From Lucifuga dentata (Eukaryota; Chordata; Actinopteri; Ophidiiformes; Bythitidae), in assembly GCA_014773175.1 (NCBI GenBank), contig VXCM01003123.1:161120-225119 (forward strand): a stretch of DNA of 64,000 nt, read 5' to 3'. The notes below the pieces were generated by a model. It worked only from the letters and a program-made list of their open reading frames with translations, ran no database searches and was not told the origin of the DNA. Made by a program: the position numbers and the translations under genes. Of this stretch, positions 1 through 15,000 are shown piece after piece. The stretch's first letter is position 1, and each line of letters begins with the position of its first letter.

Positions 1-32
1 TCACTGTGGCTATTTGTAGCTGTAGTCTGCTG
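1..32 (+). CDS. suco: suco exon 1 (partial), end of signal peptide
   Basis: The bases read [10 protein letters not shown] plus two bases of a Trp codon, followed by the strong donor gtaagt at 33. The hydrophobic, Cys/Trp-containing string resembles the end of the SUCO signal peptide, and its phase fits exon 2. The start codon is to the left of base 1. Confidence 0.7.
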
Positions 33-3000
33 GTAAGTTAGTTTCATTTTAATTATGTATTTTATTAAATCTGTAGAGTTTTAATGTGATCCCAAATTAG
101 CTGACTGACTTTATCCATGGTTAAATCAGTTTGAACACATTAGCAAGCTAGGTAGCATTGACATTATGCTGTGATGTGGCACCTGGCTGACTTCAGCTGT
201 GTGCTGTCAATGTTCCGCGTTAGCTTAAGCTAGATATAAACACAACAACTAAACAAGTTGTTTCTACTGCTTACCATGTTATAGACTCACCTACCCCATG
301 ACTTTCATTTTACTCACTTATATTTGTGACATTTTGTTTTAGTGTGTGACATGCAAAATGACACTCTAGTAATTAGTGTTCCAGATAAACCAGAGACCAT
401 GTTAACTGGTGACTTCTGGCCTAATGCGTCGGTGGTTGTTATCGTGAGGGCAGGCAGTGAAAACTGGAGTATTTAGTTCTGTTGGCAAAATTTTACGTTA
501 GCAGGTCTAAATTTAGTAGCTATAAACCATATTTCTGGTCTCAAAAATGGTCTAGTGAGATGTATTGATTCAGTTTTTTATTAAATATTAACGGTATGAG
601 AGCTTTTATCCATGCTCCTTTTTGCATTACCCTTTTATACCGTATCTATTTGCACCAAAATTTGTATATAGTTGTCTCATGTTTGTATAAATGCTAAAAC
701 ATTTGACAGAACATAAATAGATGATTTTGTTTAGCTGAATGCTTTATTCTTATCTTTTTTAAAAATGACAAACTACCCCTTTTTTCTTGTGAGTGGAACA
801 ATGAGAAAGGCTAAAATCACGAGTTAAAGTGGACACTCGTTGATCTGGAGCACCGGCAATCATAAATTTAGCACAGTTTACGGAGGACACCTGACCACAA
901 TAACCATAAAATGACTGCGTCAAAAGCTGAAACTGCTGGGTCTTCGTGTAATCGGTGGCCACTGATTCCACGCACACAGCCACAGAGCTAATGTTAGCTG
1001 ACGTTACACAGATGTAGTTCCTGAGCTCATGACAGGATTAGAGGCAGCGGTCATGTCTTGATTTATAAAGCTGTGGGATGTTTGTCTGTAAATCTTACGA
1101 GAGAGAGAGATTATATAGGATAATTATAATGGGGTTTTAGCTATGATGGTTAGAGTATAGTAATGAAAAAACAACAACATTCTGACTATTTCACAATTAG
1201 AAGACCAATTATGTAAGAAATGATGTAATATTGTATTTTATGTTGTCTACATTCACACTTCTGCATACACACAGCTTTGGCTCTCAGTTAAAAAGTAAAG
1301 CTGTGACTCACTGCATTTCTGCCCTGTGTTTGATATTGCAGTAAATCAAGTCATATTTATTTGTTTTGACCAATATTACATAAAATGTGGGTTTTACACA
1401 CCCACTCAGCAGTGGTTCCCAGACAGACCAAGCTCTCTGTGAAAACAATGAAAAACTCTCTAAAAACACCCAAAAACCTAAGCATACAAGAGAGAAAAAT
1501 TGGAACTAACTATATGACAGATAATGCAAAGGGAGATCCCCTCTCCTTGAATGGCCGTGTGTTATAGGAGCCGTATTTAGAGAAGCCAGCAATTACAAAG
1601 AAAGAAAACAAAATTGTAGCCATAGAGGAAGATGCACAAGGTGATGAAGCCATGATCCAGCAAGACCTTTAGTCCACAGTGATGTAGTAGCACCAGAAAC
1701 TCCAAAAATCCTAATAAGTCTTTGCGATGGTGCAGCAGAGAGAGTAAAGTGGTGGAGTCTAATGAAGTGTCCAAATGAAAAAAAGTGTCCATGAGAGAAA
1801 AGTGCAGTATTTTCTTTACACTGTGCTCTGTCTAGTGATTAGTAGGATGTCTGGGAAGATGGAAGGGATCTGTGGAAGAGTATTCCTATCATTATGTGAC
1901 AGAAAACATTCTATCATGTGGTGATCTTGCGAGTATATATTACAGAGTCAGAACTCTACCTGTAGTATCTACTTAATAACACATCACATGATTTGGCTTT
2001 CAAAATAATGAGTAGAATCCACAGTAAACTTGAGACTGATTAACACACACATTATAAAAAATTTGGCAGTCTCAAGGAAGGCATAATTAGAGTGTACACA
2101 TGGACGTGATCTTTGCACTTGTGGGAGGAAACGTGTTTATCTGCACTCAGTGGCCAATTTATTAAGCACACCTGTGCTATTCAGCAGAATGTGACACAGC
2201 ATCCCTGCAATAAATCCTGTGTTTGTGATGCTGATAAGAATAACACACATTATTAGTACAAGACCTCTCAAAACACAAAACACAGCCTAAGCAAGTGAAA
2301 TACAATACAGTCAGACAAACAAGAAGAAGTAAGGTAAAAAAGTAAAATAGCAAAGAGCCATTTAAAATCAAATTTGTAATGGATTTTTTAAATGGTTTTC
2401 AAGGAGAAAAGTGATTCTTTTTTCCCCTCCTGATCTTCTCAGGGAGATCCTGTCAAAGTCAAGGCGCCTTGATATCGAAGGCTCACCTTTGTGTCTGAAT
2501 CTGGACTTTGGAATGACCGGAAGGGAAGGTTTTTGCTGACAGTATGTTGATTCACATCCATGGTCATTTTAGAGGCCACATGGATTGCACTGGCCTCTAA
2601 AATAGCCATTGATCATTGATTATTGGTGGTGGACTGCAGTGTGGCGTGTATAGTTTCTAATTATCTGTAGCCTTTGTGAAAATGGGAGCGGACAAAACAT
2701 TAGAAACTCTTCAACACACTGTTTTACAATCCAGTACAACAACAACACCGCTGACTACAGCCTCAAAAGTTACCATCGTTATTGTTCATTATGAAGGATA
2801 AACCTTAAAACATCACTTTCACATGCTAGATCTAATATTTTCTATCACTTATTAAGTAAAGTTTATTACTTTAACCCTTTCTAGCTGCTTTGTTGCTGCA
2901 TTCAATTATTAATGAAAATCTTCAACCCCTCCTGCTCCTTTGGGAGTTACATTACACCCGCCAGCTTTTAATTAGAGAACAAATGCTCTGTTGTTACTTT

Positions 3001-6000
3001 AAGTGTTTGTGACTGGTCAAGCTGCTCAAGTCAGAGCAGCAAAGCAGTTACACCAGCGAGCCCAGTGGCCAAGAAAACTATCTGAAATCCTACATATGAG
3101 CTGGATTGTTGACACGTACGGTGGCTGTGGGTTTGACTCTGGGGCTGGGACAGAGGGACATTTTCCCAACAGGAATGTGACATTAATGCAGCTATTTATA
3201 GCTCTGTCACTATGATTATTCGTTTCCCTGTCAGGAGGGATCACTGTCACTGCGACCCTGATCATGTTTTTGTTCGTGCTCTAAGCTAGCAGCAACATGT
3301 TGTTCGTTTAAAGGAAATGCTAATGTTGAATATATACGGTATATATTATCCGTCCATAAATTAGTTCATGCGATCAAGCTCGTATTATTAGCTGATACTT
3401 GCTTTTTGCTTATACATCAGTATTGATGCATAGTATGTATTAGATTTTAGCAACATGTCAATGAAGAAAAAATAGTGGATATTATGATATGTTCATTATT
3501 TTCTCTCTCCTACTTAACATATTTTTTTCAGTAAATTGGTGACATGTTCAAAAAAATATTACACTGAAATTTCATTTGTAGCCAGACTGGTGAAAACCTA
3601 ATTCATATACACTATGCTGTCTTTGTTTTGCATGACCCTCCATATGATTGAGCAATACTGATTTAAAGGACCATACTGGTGATTGTGCATGTTTGAGCCA
3701 ATACAACCCACATACATGTTATTATTATTATTATGTTATTCCCTGACTCTGCATACAGATAAGACAGATTGTTCTTGTTGGTTTTTGCAGGTCACCTCGT
3801 CTCACTCGTTGCATCACACAGTGACATCAGACAGAAACTTCCACTCTCTCACACAAATATCATTTTTCACTTAATTTAAGAGCTTATGAATACACACATC
3901 TGATCTTATCTCAAGCATAGATCTCATTAATGTTTTCCTTGATGTATTATCAGATGACCCGTATTCATACAAATGATTTCAGTGCTGTTTTCACAGTCAC
4001 TGTCCTTTGCTTTGTCCCTCAGGCACTCGGCTTGTTATGTTACTAGTACGGAGACGCAGCAAGAGGCCCAGAGGCTCGTATCCTCACAGGACGCCAGTAC
4101 GGAGGAAGAGCCAGAGGAAAACACTCTTCATCTCAAGGTATACTATGTAAGCCTACAATAATCAAGCCAACGTTTCAGAGGCTCCTGCTACACTATCACC
4201 CATGTTGCTGAATACTTTATTATATTTCTACGTTTATTCAACCACACAAGAAGCCTGTTACAATGATAGATGCAGGTCAAAATAGAGCAAGTGGACCATT
4301 TATCTGATTATGTATGTATTGTAGGGGGGAATTTACTTTCTGTGGGAATTAAAGTGAATGTACTACATATTATCTTTAATATTACTGCTACTATTTTCTA
4401 GCTATTCATTTATCCAAGTGTGTTATTATATTCCTGTAGTTTTCCATGTGTGATCATGTGTCTAGACCCCAGGCTAGGAGGTCATAAAGGTCAAGGCTTT
4501 GTCATCCTCATGACCAGGTCTGGAACTGTTTCTCCTAAGCTGAAGATTTGTACTCTAAATTATAATAGTTATAGCTGTGACTGTGTGCTAAATGTGTCGA
4601 CATGTTTTCTAAACAAGCTGTGCTAGCTGTCCTTGGGGTTGGCACAAATGGTTCCAAGGTTAACAAATAACAGCCAAGCTTGGACAGAAAGCCTGGAGCC
4701 TCTCTGACTATTCGAGACACTATCAGCCACTGGTATGTTAGCTGCAGCAGAAGCTATGGAACTGTCCATGTCAGTGCTTGCCGTGTACACGAAAATAAAG
4801 TGTGATCTACAATCGAGAGAGGTCATAAGACCCTTTAATTTCTTTGACATTTCTGTGATTAAACTGAACTTTGCTCTGAACTGAACTTTAATGGTGTCCA
4901 TAATGTGTGTATTTGTGTTTTGTAGGCTGAAGAGAACTGGGTGTTACAGTCTTCGTCAGAGGATGAGCAGTTGGTAGATCAGCGAGAGAAGGCGCCAACA
5001 ACACAGGAAATGGACAAAAGAGAAGAAAAGCCAGAGGTCTGCTTCTGATTAGTTTGGAATGTATCATTTTATTCTTGTTAAAATTAATTCACTGCCACAA
5101 ATGGTTTCTGTGTTGGGAGATCAGAACAGTTCAGGAACACGCCACTTGAGTATTGACTTCAAAAATGTGTTTGACTAATAATTTATTTTTTTAGCCTCCT
5201 GAGCAGCACAGTAGCTTCAGAACTGGATCAACAATCACACACTTCATCCCAGCCAGTTCTTTTCATCGATTCTTCCTGGAACATTTGAAGCGCTAATGCT
5301 GAGATGAGCTGAGCGCTTTAATACTGCACTTACAGTTCAATATCTCTCTGATTATCTGTCAGGCCGTGGAAGCAGAGGAGCCTAACTCAGAAGTGGAGTC
5401 GGGTGAAGAGAAGGGACTTTTAGAGCTGGAACCTCAGCAAGGTTTGGAAACGCAACATCCTGAAGACTCCATTTCTCAAGAACAGGACTCTGCCTCCTCT
5501 TTTGGGACCTCACCCCCACCCTCTCGCCCTGTCGCCGGCTTTGCCGTTAAGCTTGAAGACCACAGCACCCTCACCTTCCACGATGACATCCCAATTAGGC
5601 ATGCCATAATTACCTCAAAGCTCATTTCACATTTGTTTTATTTTCTTTAGAGCTGTTAGGTTCATTTAGTCTGTCACTGTTAAATGACAATAGGAATAAA
5701 AAGCCTGTTTTGCTGCCCGTCAGTAATCTGGTGTTTCAGCTACATCAGCTGCTTTTGACCTATATTTCATTATTTTTTATTTCTTGGTTTACTGCATTTC
5801 AGTGTTTCAGAAAACACTCTATCTGATGTACCTGCGCCTGTACCTGTCAGTGATGCTGACCTACCCCCAGCTGACTGTGAAGAGGAAGAGACAAACCCAT
5901 ATGACAGTGACAGGTAAGTGCTGATCATCATGCCAAGACATGCGAATGACATGTCTGCCATTGTTGCGAGATGTTCTTAAATGCCTGCGGTAATGAAGTA

Positions 6001-9000
6001 GTGCCAAGTCTAATAACATGTGTCAGGAAGGAAATGTTTTCATTCCTGTTTGTCTGTTAGTCTAAACCAAATAACTAAATGAATACAAGTTCCATGAAAG
6101 GACCATACTGGTGATTTTACATGTTATTGAGCCCAATAACTACAACCTGCAAATAACATTACTGCCAACCATTTTCCAAAATATACTGCTGGAGCGGCAA
6201 ATACTGGAGCAGTAACTATTAGAAAATGTTTTTCTGCCTTCCAGACTGCCATTGTTTTCAGTTCATTCCAGTACGGTATTAAAGTCAACTTGTAGAGACT
6301 TGAAAAGTGCTTGAGATAGAAAATCCATCGCAACGAAAAAAAACATCAGTGACACTTTTTTTGTCAAAGTTACTGAATTTAACCAATCCAACACAGAGAT
6401 GCATGGAAGAAAAAGTATGTCTCCACCAGGGGAAGATTTGCTTTTGCCGAGAAGTTAAAATGACCGTGTGCCTCTACAATCCTGCGTAAGAATTAGCAGG
6501 CGAAAAATTTAATTTTAAGGTGGATGTATCGCCTGAACATTTGATTTTGGAATATTTGGAATATATTATTGGAATATTTGGAATATTTTAATAGTGTATA
6601 TTAACAGTGAATATTATTGGAATATTTGGAATATATTAACAGTGTGCCGAAGACAAATTTCCACCTATGGTGGACAATAAAGTTCTATTCTGTTCTGTTC
6701 TATTCTATTCCATTCCATTCCGTTAGGGGGTTTCCAAAAATAATATAAAAAAAATGCGGTTTTGTGTTTCAGAAAATGGCTGGCAGTAACATTTATTGGG
6801 CTCAAACTTGCAAAATCACCAGCGCGGTCCTTTTAAAGTTCCTTTTCAAAGACAAGTGTAAGTCTGTGGGTCTGCAGAAATGCTCTTCTGTTTCTTCAGC
6901 AGTCCTCCCGTGATTTTGGAGAACACTTCCAATGTTCACGCTGCAGGTACAAAAACGCACACAGACCCGCCACTCAGCCCTCAGTCTGCTCACAGCGCAC
7001 GCCGTCTGGAGGCCAACGCATCTCACATGCTAAAAGAACATGTAAGGAAGCTGGATGTCTTTTGAACTATTTTTGTCTCTTATCTCTACCGGAGGACATG
7101 TCCCAACTCTCATTATCTCATTATCACTGACAGGACCTGAGCTCCCTCGGCACCACAGAAACAGATGCCAGCATGAGCAGCAAAGACCCTGAGGACATCC
7201 CCACTTTCGATGAGTGGAAGAGGAAGGTGATGGAGGTGGAAAAAGAGAAGAGTAAGAGCACTTGTTGATCCTGCTCATGAAAGCATCGTCTGGCTTCATT
7301 AGCTAATTCTGTGTATCAAGGCAAAGAAAAGATGATTCTCATTTTACCCCAATTAATGAGATAATGAGTCCCTTTGAATATTCCTGTCAACTTTTAAAAT
7401 TCAGCTGTAAATTTCTGTTTTATTTTGTTGTCCTCCAAAGCTCATTCTACTCATACATCTACCAATGGAGGTTCTCAAACAGTGAAGAAGGTGCAAAAGA
7501 ACTTTAACAACTATGCATCGGTGGAGTGTGGTGCCAAAATCCTTGGCTCTAATCCGGAGGCTAAGGTATGCAATATGATATATAACACTTTCCATGCAGA
7601 TATTAGCACTCTGCATTTTTTATTTTTTTAGGAGTTGATATAATAAATACAAGTGTGTACATAATTTTTTTTTTTTGTTCCATGTAGAGCACTTCAGCCA
7701 TATTGATGGAAAACATGGACATGTACATGCTAAACCCCTGTAGCAATAAAATCTGGTAGGTATAATGCATTTTTTGTTCTCTTCGTACGAATGCAACAAG
7801 AGAAAGTTCATTTCCAACGTTTCAGAGTTTCATTTCCAACTACAGCAATGCCAATTTTCTCCGTTCCCTCTCTCTCTCTCTTGCAGGTTCGTCATCGAGC
7901 TCTGTGAGCCCATCCAGGTGAAGCAGTTGGACATTGCCAATTTTGAGCTCTTCTCTTCCACTCCCAAAGACTTTCTCGTCTTTATCAGTGACAGGTTCTG
8001 CACCACAGCTGCTGCATTTGATACAATATGCAAACATTTCTGTCTGTCATTAGTAAAGCTGAGTATCAAAAACCTTATAGGTAAACTTAATGTTATTTAA
8101 ATACTACTAATGCATTTCACATCATTTTAACAATGTAATTTTTTGTAGTCTTTCTGTATCTAACACCAAACAGCAGCAAGGTGTAATGTGCTCACAGTTA
8201 CATTATTAAGTTGAAAGTGTTGTATAAATGTGTTTACTCAGGTATCCGACAAACAAGTGGCTAAAGCTTGGAACGTTTCATGGCCGGGATGAACGCACTG
8301 TCCAGAGCTTCCCATTGGATGAGCATCTTTATGCTAAATATGTCAAGGTGAACACAGCTTTTTTTCTGTCTCTCTAAATCTGACTCTTTACTTTATTCTA
8401 TGCTGGTCACTTTATTCTATGAATGTAGTGCAGCATAATCACTGTAATCTCCCAATACAATTGAATATGAAAGAATCATACCAGCCCGAGCCCAATGTGT
8501 ACCCCACATATATGTCACGTTACTGACAGCCAATTTCCAAAACATAAAACCGTCTTTTAGTTTTCCTGTTATTTTTTTTCGAATCCTGTAGTATATCAAA
8601 ATCAAATGTTCAGGTGCTAACCATAAAATTCAATGTTTCACCTGCTAATACCTATGCATGATTGTAGAAGGCATTGTCATTAAAATGTTTCGGTAAAAGC
8701 CGATAATATTTGTCATCTTCCATGCAGTTCCTTGTTGGATCGGTTAAATAAAATTGCTGGCAAAAAACCTAATAGATGTATTGTTTGCTGTGATGAATTA
8801 TGTATCTCAAGTGTGTTTCAAGTCTCTTGATTGATTGATTTTAATAGCATAGTGTAACTGAAACCAATAGCAGTCTGGAAGGTAGGGAAAAAAAATCCAG
8901 AAATTTACTGCTAAAGTAGTATATTTTGGGAAATAATTGTCAGTAACATAACGTGTATGCAGATTGTATATATTGGGCTTAAACATGCACCATCGCTGGT

Positions 9001-12000
9001 ATGATCCTTTAAATAATTACTTAAAGAAGGGCTGTTTTTGTACCCTCACTGTGAAATGCAAACTGAATAGACCAATTTGTAAAATATTATTCTAATAGTG
9101 GACATGACTGAATTTCAGAGATGGTCATTCTCATTTTGCCACTAAAGTAACCAACATACACTCTTTACTTCTGTTGTAAATGCATGTTTACATCTCTTTA
9201 ATTTTTTTCTCTTCTCTGTTTCTCTTGCTTCAGATGTTCACCAAGTACATAAAGGTTAGCATGCTTTTCTTGCAGAAGTCTGTGGTTGAGTGATTTGGCT
9301 AATAAAGTGCATTTTGTCTTTGTCTAAGTTGGGTGAACAAGTTTTAACAGAATCAGGCTGAGTTTAAGTTGTTAGTATTCCTTCAAGAAATATTGATAAT
9401 AACATCTCACATCTCAAAATGAAACCTCTTAGCTTATTGCCAAATAATTAAACATGCTTTTTAAGATTAAATAAATTATAGTAACTCATAGTAACTAACA
9501 CATTAACTCACAGCAACTTGCTGCCAATGAGACTCTTATAAATCACTTTCAGCTTTTCAGTAGAACCCAGTGTGTTGATTTTAAAGCAAAACAAAATCGT
9601 GGCTTTGCAGCAGAATACATGATTGTTGCTGAGAGCGTTGAAGGGCCATGAGTATAATTCAGATCACATGTTCCATTATATCATATGACTTCTTTTCGTT
9701 TTGTTTTTTAGGTGGAGCTGGTATCTCACTTTGGCTCTGAACATTTCTGTCCTCTCAGTCTCATAAGGTATGTAAATAAAATAAACTTTTTGATGTTTGT
9801 CTTAAAAATTCCTGCTGTTGAGGAAGGGCAACCGTTAATGGCATTACAAATGGGTCATCTTTAGTTATTGGCAGGGATCCACTTTCTAAGTTGCTGAAGA
9901 AGACATATTATATTTCACTGCTGCATGTGCGTAGAATGACTTTGATTCAATTTATGTGGCAGGGTGTTTGGGACCAGCATGGTGGAAGAGTATGAGGAGA
10001 TAACCGACCCCTCAGAAAGACCAGACGATCAGGATGATGAACTGGGTGAGAGCTGGGAACGTCATATTTTCCTCTGCCAAGGAGGTTATTTGATCACCAG
10101 CATGCGTTTGTCTGTTTTTAGCAGGACGTCTTGAAAAGTTATGGACAGGTTTGTATAACAGATGAATAATATTAAGAGGAAGAAGTGATTAAATTTTGGA
10201 GGTGATCCAGACCAGATCCTGGATCCAGAACAAGTTTTTAGCCTGTAAAATCAATGCTAATGTGCCGATTTCAGTGAAATTTAGCATGGCGGCTTATTTT
10301 TTAACAAAAAAGATCTGCTTATTGTGGTGATCGAGAGGTTGGGAGGGAGGTATAATGGGGATTTTATTGGCCTTGGGAGAGGTATGTGCTCTTGGAGTGC
10401 CTTCTTATTCTAGTAGCTAAAATACCAATTGACATTTCTGTCCACATGTAACAAGTTAAAGGACCATACCATCCATTTTGCATGCTTGAGCCTAATATAT
10501 TCAATTTTCATACATGTTACGTTACNAAGGACCATACCATCCATTTTGCATGCTTGAGCCTAATATATTCAATTTTCATACATGTTACGTTACTGACAAC
10601 CATTTCCCAACTATTTCCATCTTTCAGCTTTCCTGATATTTTGCAAAATCTCTTAATCTTTCAAAATCAAATATTCAAGCGATACACCCACCTTTAATAT
10701 CAATGTTGTGCAAAATTATGAAGTCACGGTCATTTAAATTTTTCGATAAATACAGGTCTTCTTTTGGGACTATATTCCCTGGCGGAGAGCACTTCGTGCT
10801 TTTTATTGCATTTTATTGCATTTAAACATTAAAATTATGAAACTTCTAAAAAAAAAAAAACCTGAACATACGTCTTGTTCACGATAATGGATTACTTATG
10901 CCAAGAATGTTTCAAGTATCAGCAAGTTGATTTTAATAGCGTATACCAAAATGAACTGAAACCAATGGTGGTCTGGAAGGTAGGAAAAAATGTTTTAATT
11001 CACCATTCCAGTAGTATGCTTTGGGAAATGATTGTCAATAATGTTACGTGTATGAAAATTGAATATATTAGGCTCAAAAATGCAAATGGATGGTATGGTC
11101 CTTTAAAGAAATATAACATGTCACATACTCTCACTTTAACAAATTAATTCTCTAATTAATACAGTTATGTTGATGTGTTTTGTTAATATGATAAACTAGC
11201 CTCATTGTTTGTCTCACTAATTTTTGATGCGATTTCAGGCATGAGTGTATTACAGTGTGTTTTCTAACGTGTTTTTCTGATATTGAAGTGAATTATACTA
11301 TTGTTAGAAATGCTAAGAATATGCTAATGAGGGGAACCACTTTCTATAGATCTTCCAGGGTACGCGCCAGGTGAAGTGAAATATTCTAAGAATCTGATTG
11401 GATCAGCAAAAGGTATGTCTGGCAAATGTGGATTTCCCGCATAACAATGGCACAACAGATTCCAGCACCCATAAACAGTGTTAACTCTAGCGACTCTGTG
11501 GTTTAATTTTCTCTTCAGATGCCATTTTCAACATGGTGAATAATATTGCCAACAATGTTCTTGGCGGAGGAACAGAGATGCAAGGTATGGCCAACTTATC
11601 ATGTTTTTCTGGCAGCTAATTCTAAAAATGATACAATAAAACAACATCAAGTTTTGTCAGCTGTAACTGTGCATTCACTGGTGATTTGATGCAGTGTTTC
11701 TTATTCATGTTTTGAAGGCAACGTTTCATCACAGGAAGTGAACATAACTGAGTCGTCACCCCAGCTTGAAGTCACCACTCTAACCACCACCACACGCTTT
11801 GTCTCAGTGTGAGTCTTAGAGTCTAATAATGTCCTTCAGAATTTCAAACTCAAGCTGAAGTGTATCATCGTATTTCAGAATTGATCAAACAGCAGCAGTG
11901 CCAGATTAGCAGTTCAGGAAAAATTAATAATTCAAGGAAAGAAATGTAAAAAAAATAAAAAAAAAAAGTTTAAAGTTATTTTTATTATTTATAGCTGTGT

Positions 12001-15000
12001 ATCGTAATGTTGAACTTTTGGAAGTCCAGCATAAGGTTGCTAGCCTGTTGAAGCTATTGATACAATATAAAGAAATGTGCTTTTACTGTTCTAATTTGTG
12101 CTATAATGTCCATTTTCTTCCCTAGTGCGGACTCTGAAGAGGTTGAGATCCCCCTAGACCCCGAAACCCCTGCAGCTACAACCCCTTCACCTGAGACCCC
12201 TGTGCCAGAGATACCTGCTGCTGATACTGACAGAGTAGAGCGCCCCCCAGTGGATGAAAAAATAGTCATTCCTTTACAGAAAGATGAGGAAGAGCCTATC
12301 AGCTCCACCATCACTCTTCTGGATAAGGAGGAAGAGTTGGATGAAGAGAGAGAGATAAAGGAACACATTGGCCGACAGCAGGAAAGTCTAGATTACTGTG
12401 AACTTTCAACATCTCTGCAGTTGTTTTGCTGTTGTTCCGCTTCCCTGCAGGAGCATCTCCAGCGGCAGTGCTCAGTCCGACTGTCCAAGAGAAGGAAATG
12501 CCACAGTGTGGACGGAGAGCAAACGGTTCCTTCCCACATCCAAACATCCATGTTGCAACTTCCGCTCTCCCCCTCTGCTTCCCCCGAAGCTCACGGCGAG
12601 ACACATCGACTTCAGGAAAAAGAACAGGCTCCTGAGGAGGATGAGAGCGAAGTCGACCCATTAAAATTCCCACATCTGACAGGGAACGCGATGGAGCCTC
12701 AGGAGGAGGCCGTATCTGAGTTTCCTGCGCTGGAGCCCAGTCAGACCACGAACCTTCTCAAACCCAGCGCCACTGATTTCCCCTCTGCTAAACCCACACA
12801 AAATGTGGATCTGCCACCACTTTCTTCTGAGGAGCCACCAAAGGAGCTAACGTCACTGAAGAGCCAGAACACGATGGTCGAAGAGAAACACAAAGAGCCT
12901 TCAGCCGCTTTGAGTAGCCCGAGTTCCACGAAATCCAGTGTCAGTGCCACCACGGTCGATGCCTCAGAGGAGAAACATCGTGCTGACGTCCCCGTCCAAA
13001 CCCCAGATGTAACAGATCAGTCTCAGGCTCTCCAGACCTCCATCGTCCCCAACTTAGAACATCCCCCCACCCCACCTGCAACACCAGAAAATGCCACTGC
13101 TGCCACTGAGGTGTCCCATTCTGCTCCAGACACAGCTGCAGAACTTGAACCCTCTGGTGGCCACGCCGTCATCACAGAAAGTAAGCTGGAGGGCTCCATG
13201 GAAGACAATGACACATCATCTTCTGGCAACACTCGCCCCACTTCTCCCTCCTCCTCTTCTTCGCTGCCTTCCTTGCAGGCCCACTCAGACTTCTATGCAG
13301 AGCTCCCTGGCGGCATTGAGCAGAATGGGAACCAGGTGCACAGCTCCAGCCAGAAGGAGTCCGTGTTCATGAGGCTCAACAACCGCATCAAGGCCCTGGA
13401 GATGAACATGTCACTCAGTGGACGCTACCTGGAGCAGCTTAGCCAGAGGTGAGTTGCAAACCAACACCGCAGAAATATTGAACATGACTGTTGTCATGCA
13501 GATGTGTAAATGTGGGATTAAAAAGGTGACTCAATGTTTGGAGCAAGGTAAAGCTTCAACGATTCAACAAAATACAATGACACCCTCAATTTTTGTCATG
13601 TTTTATTTCAAGGTATCGAAAGCAGATGGAAGAGATGCAGAAGGCTTTCAACAAAACCATCATCAAACTCCAGAACACCTCCAGAATAGCAGCAGAGCAG
13701 GTGAGTGATGACAAGGCACAAACGCTAACCCAGTCAGCCGTGGAGACGGAGTTAACATTTCCCAAAAAAACACTCTCTCATAATCAATTTTGACAGGAGA
13801 ATATTTGCGTTTGCAGTTTAATTAATCCAAATCCTCATGAGGGAGAATGCAGCATTGTCACAGAATGGAGCTGCTGCTGCTGCAAGTGGAAAAAAAAAAA
13901 AAACTGTTTAGAAAGTGAGACAGTTTGTTTCAGATGCATTTTTCCCCAAACATTCTATTTTTAAGGGAAAGCATTATACCTTCAAATGTTTAGAATGGAT
14001 TTAGACTCTTAATTTATCGCATCATTTCTCCATAGGACCAGCGCCAGACTGAGTCCATCCAGTCACTGCAGGGCCATCTGCAAAATGTGACCCAGCTGGT
14101 TCTCAACCTGTCTGTCCAAGTCGGCCAGCTGCAGACTGAGGTAAACACAGACAGAAAGCCTTCATTTGTAATCAGCCCAGGATCCAACCTAAGTACATTT
14201 AGTCTTTTTCCAGGGTCATTAGGACATACTTGTACTTTCACGCTCTGAGAAACATCATGGAGGCTCCTCACTGCTTTGGTACTTAACTGATTCCAATTCT
14301 GAAAGTAGTAGCTCACACTTTAAATGCCGTAAGAAAGGGAAGTGGTAAAAAGTTCTAAGATCAGCTCTCCTATGGTGCAACAATGTGAATTATTATTGCT
14401 ATAAGATTTGCATCATTGTGCTTCTTATAACGCCACATATTTCCGGAATCTGCTAATGTGCTTTTAATCATTGGTGTGTGTCACAGGTGTCAGACAGGCA
14501 GAGTTACCTGCTGTTGTCTCTGATGCTGTGCGTGTTTCTCGGGCTGCTGCTGTGCGCCAATCACTGTGGCATCTCCACCTCACCACCAAAAACAGAACCA
14601 GAGCCACCCACGCTCAAACGCTACAGCTACTGCTGCCCTGAAAGGTAGCAAGTCAACTGTGCAACAATATCCGCTGAAAAACACAATGTCATGTACAACA
14701 ATTCAGTGTTACTATACATATATATATATATAATGGCAGGGAAAGAGGTAGAATGGAGAGGGCAGGTTACGTGGGGAGACACAGTGATATGAATGGCTGC
14801 TTATGAGCCGTTACTCTTTCCTTAACAGGCAGTTCACTTCCTGTGATGAGGGCATGAAGAGGAGTGCATCCTATCCGCTGATCCACTCTGAGTCATTCCA
14901 GCTAGACACCAATGAAGGTAAAGTACATTTTCAGCTATTGCACTACATATGCGCCTTTTGTATGAAACTTTCTTCACTCATATGCCAATCCTTAATTTCT

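Noticed and set aside
5195..5298. Open stretch after an AG at 5192 ([17 protein letters not shown]...) as an extra suco exon between exons 3 and 4.
   Set aside because: It ends in a stop with no convincing donor before it, and exons 3 and 4 already join in phase without it.
12054..13241. Long minus-strand open frames at 12054-12368, 12311-12673 and 13023-13241.
   Set aside because: They are antisense shadows of the large suco exon 18.
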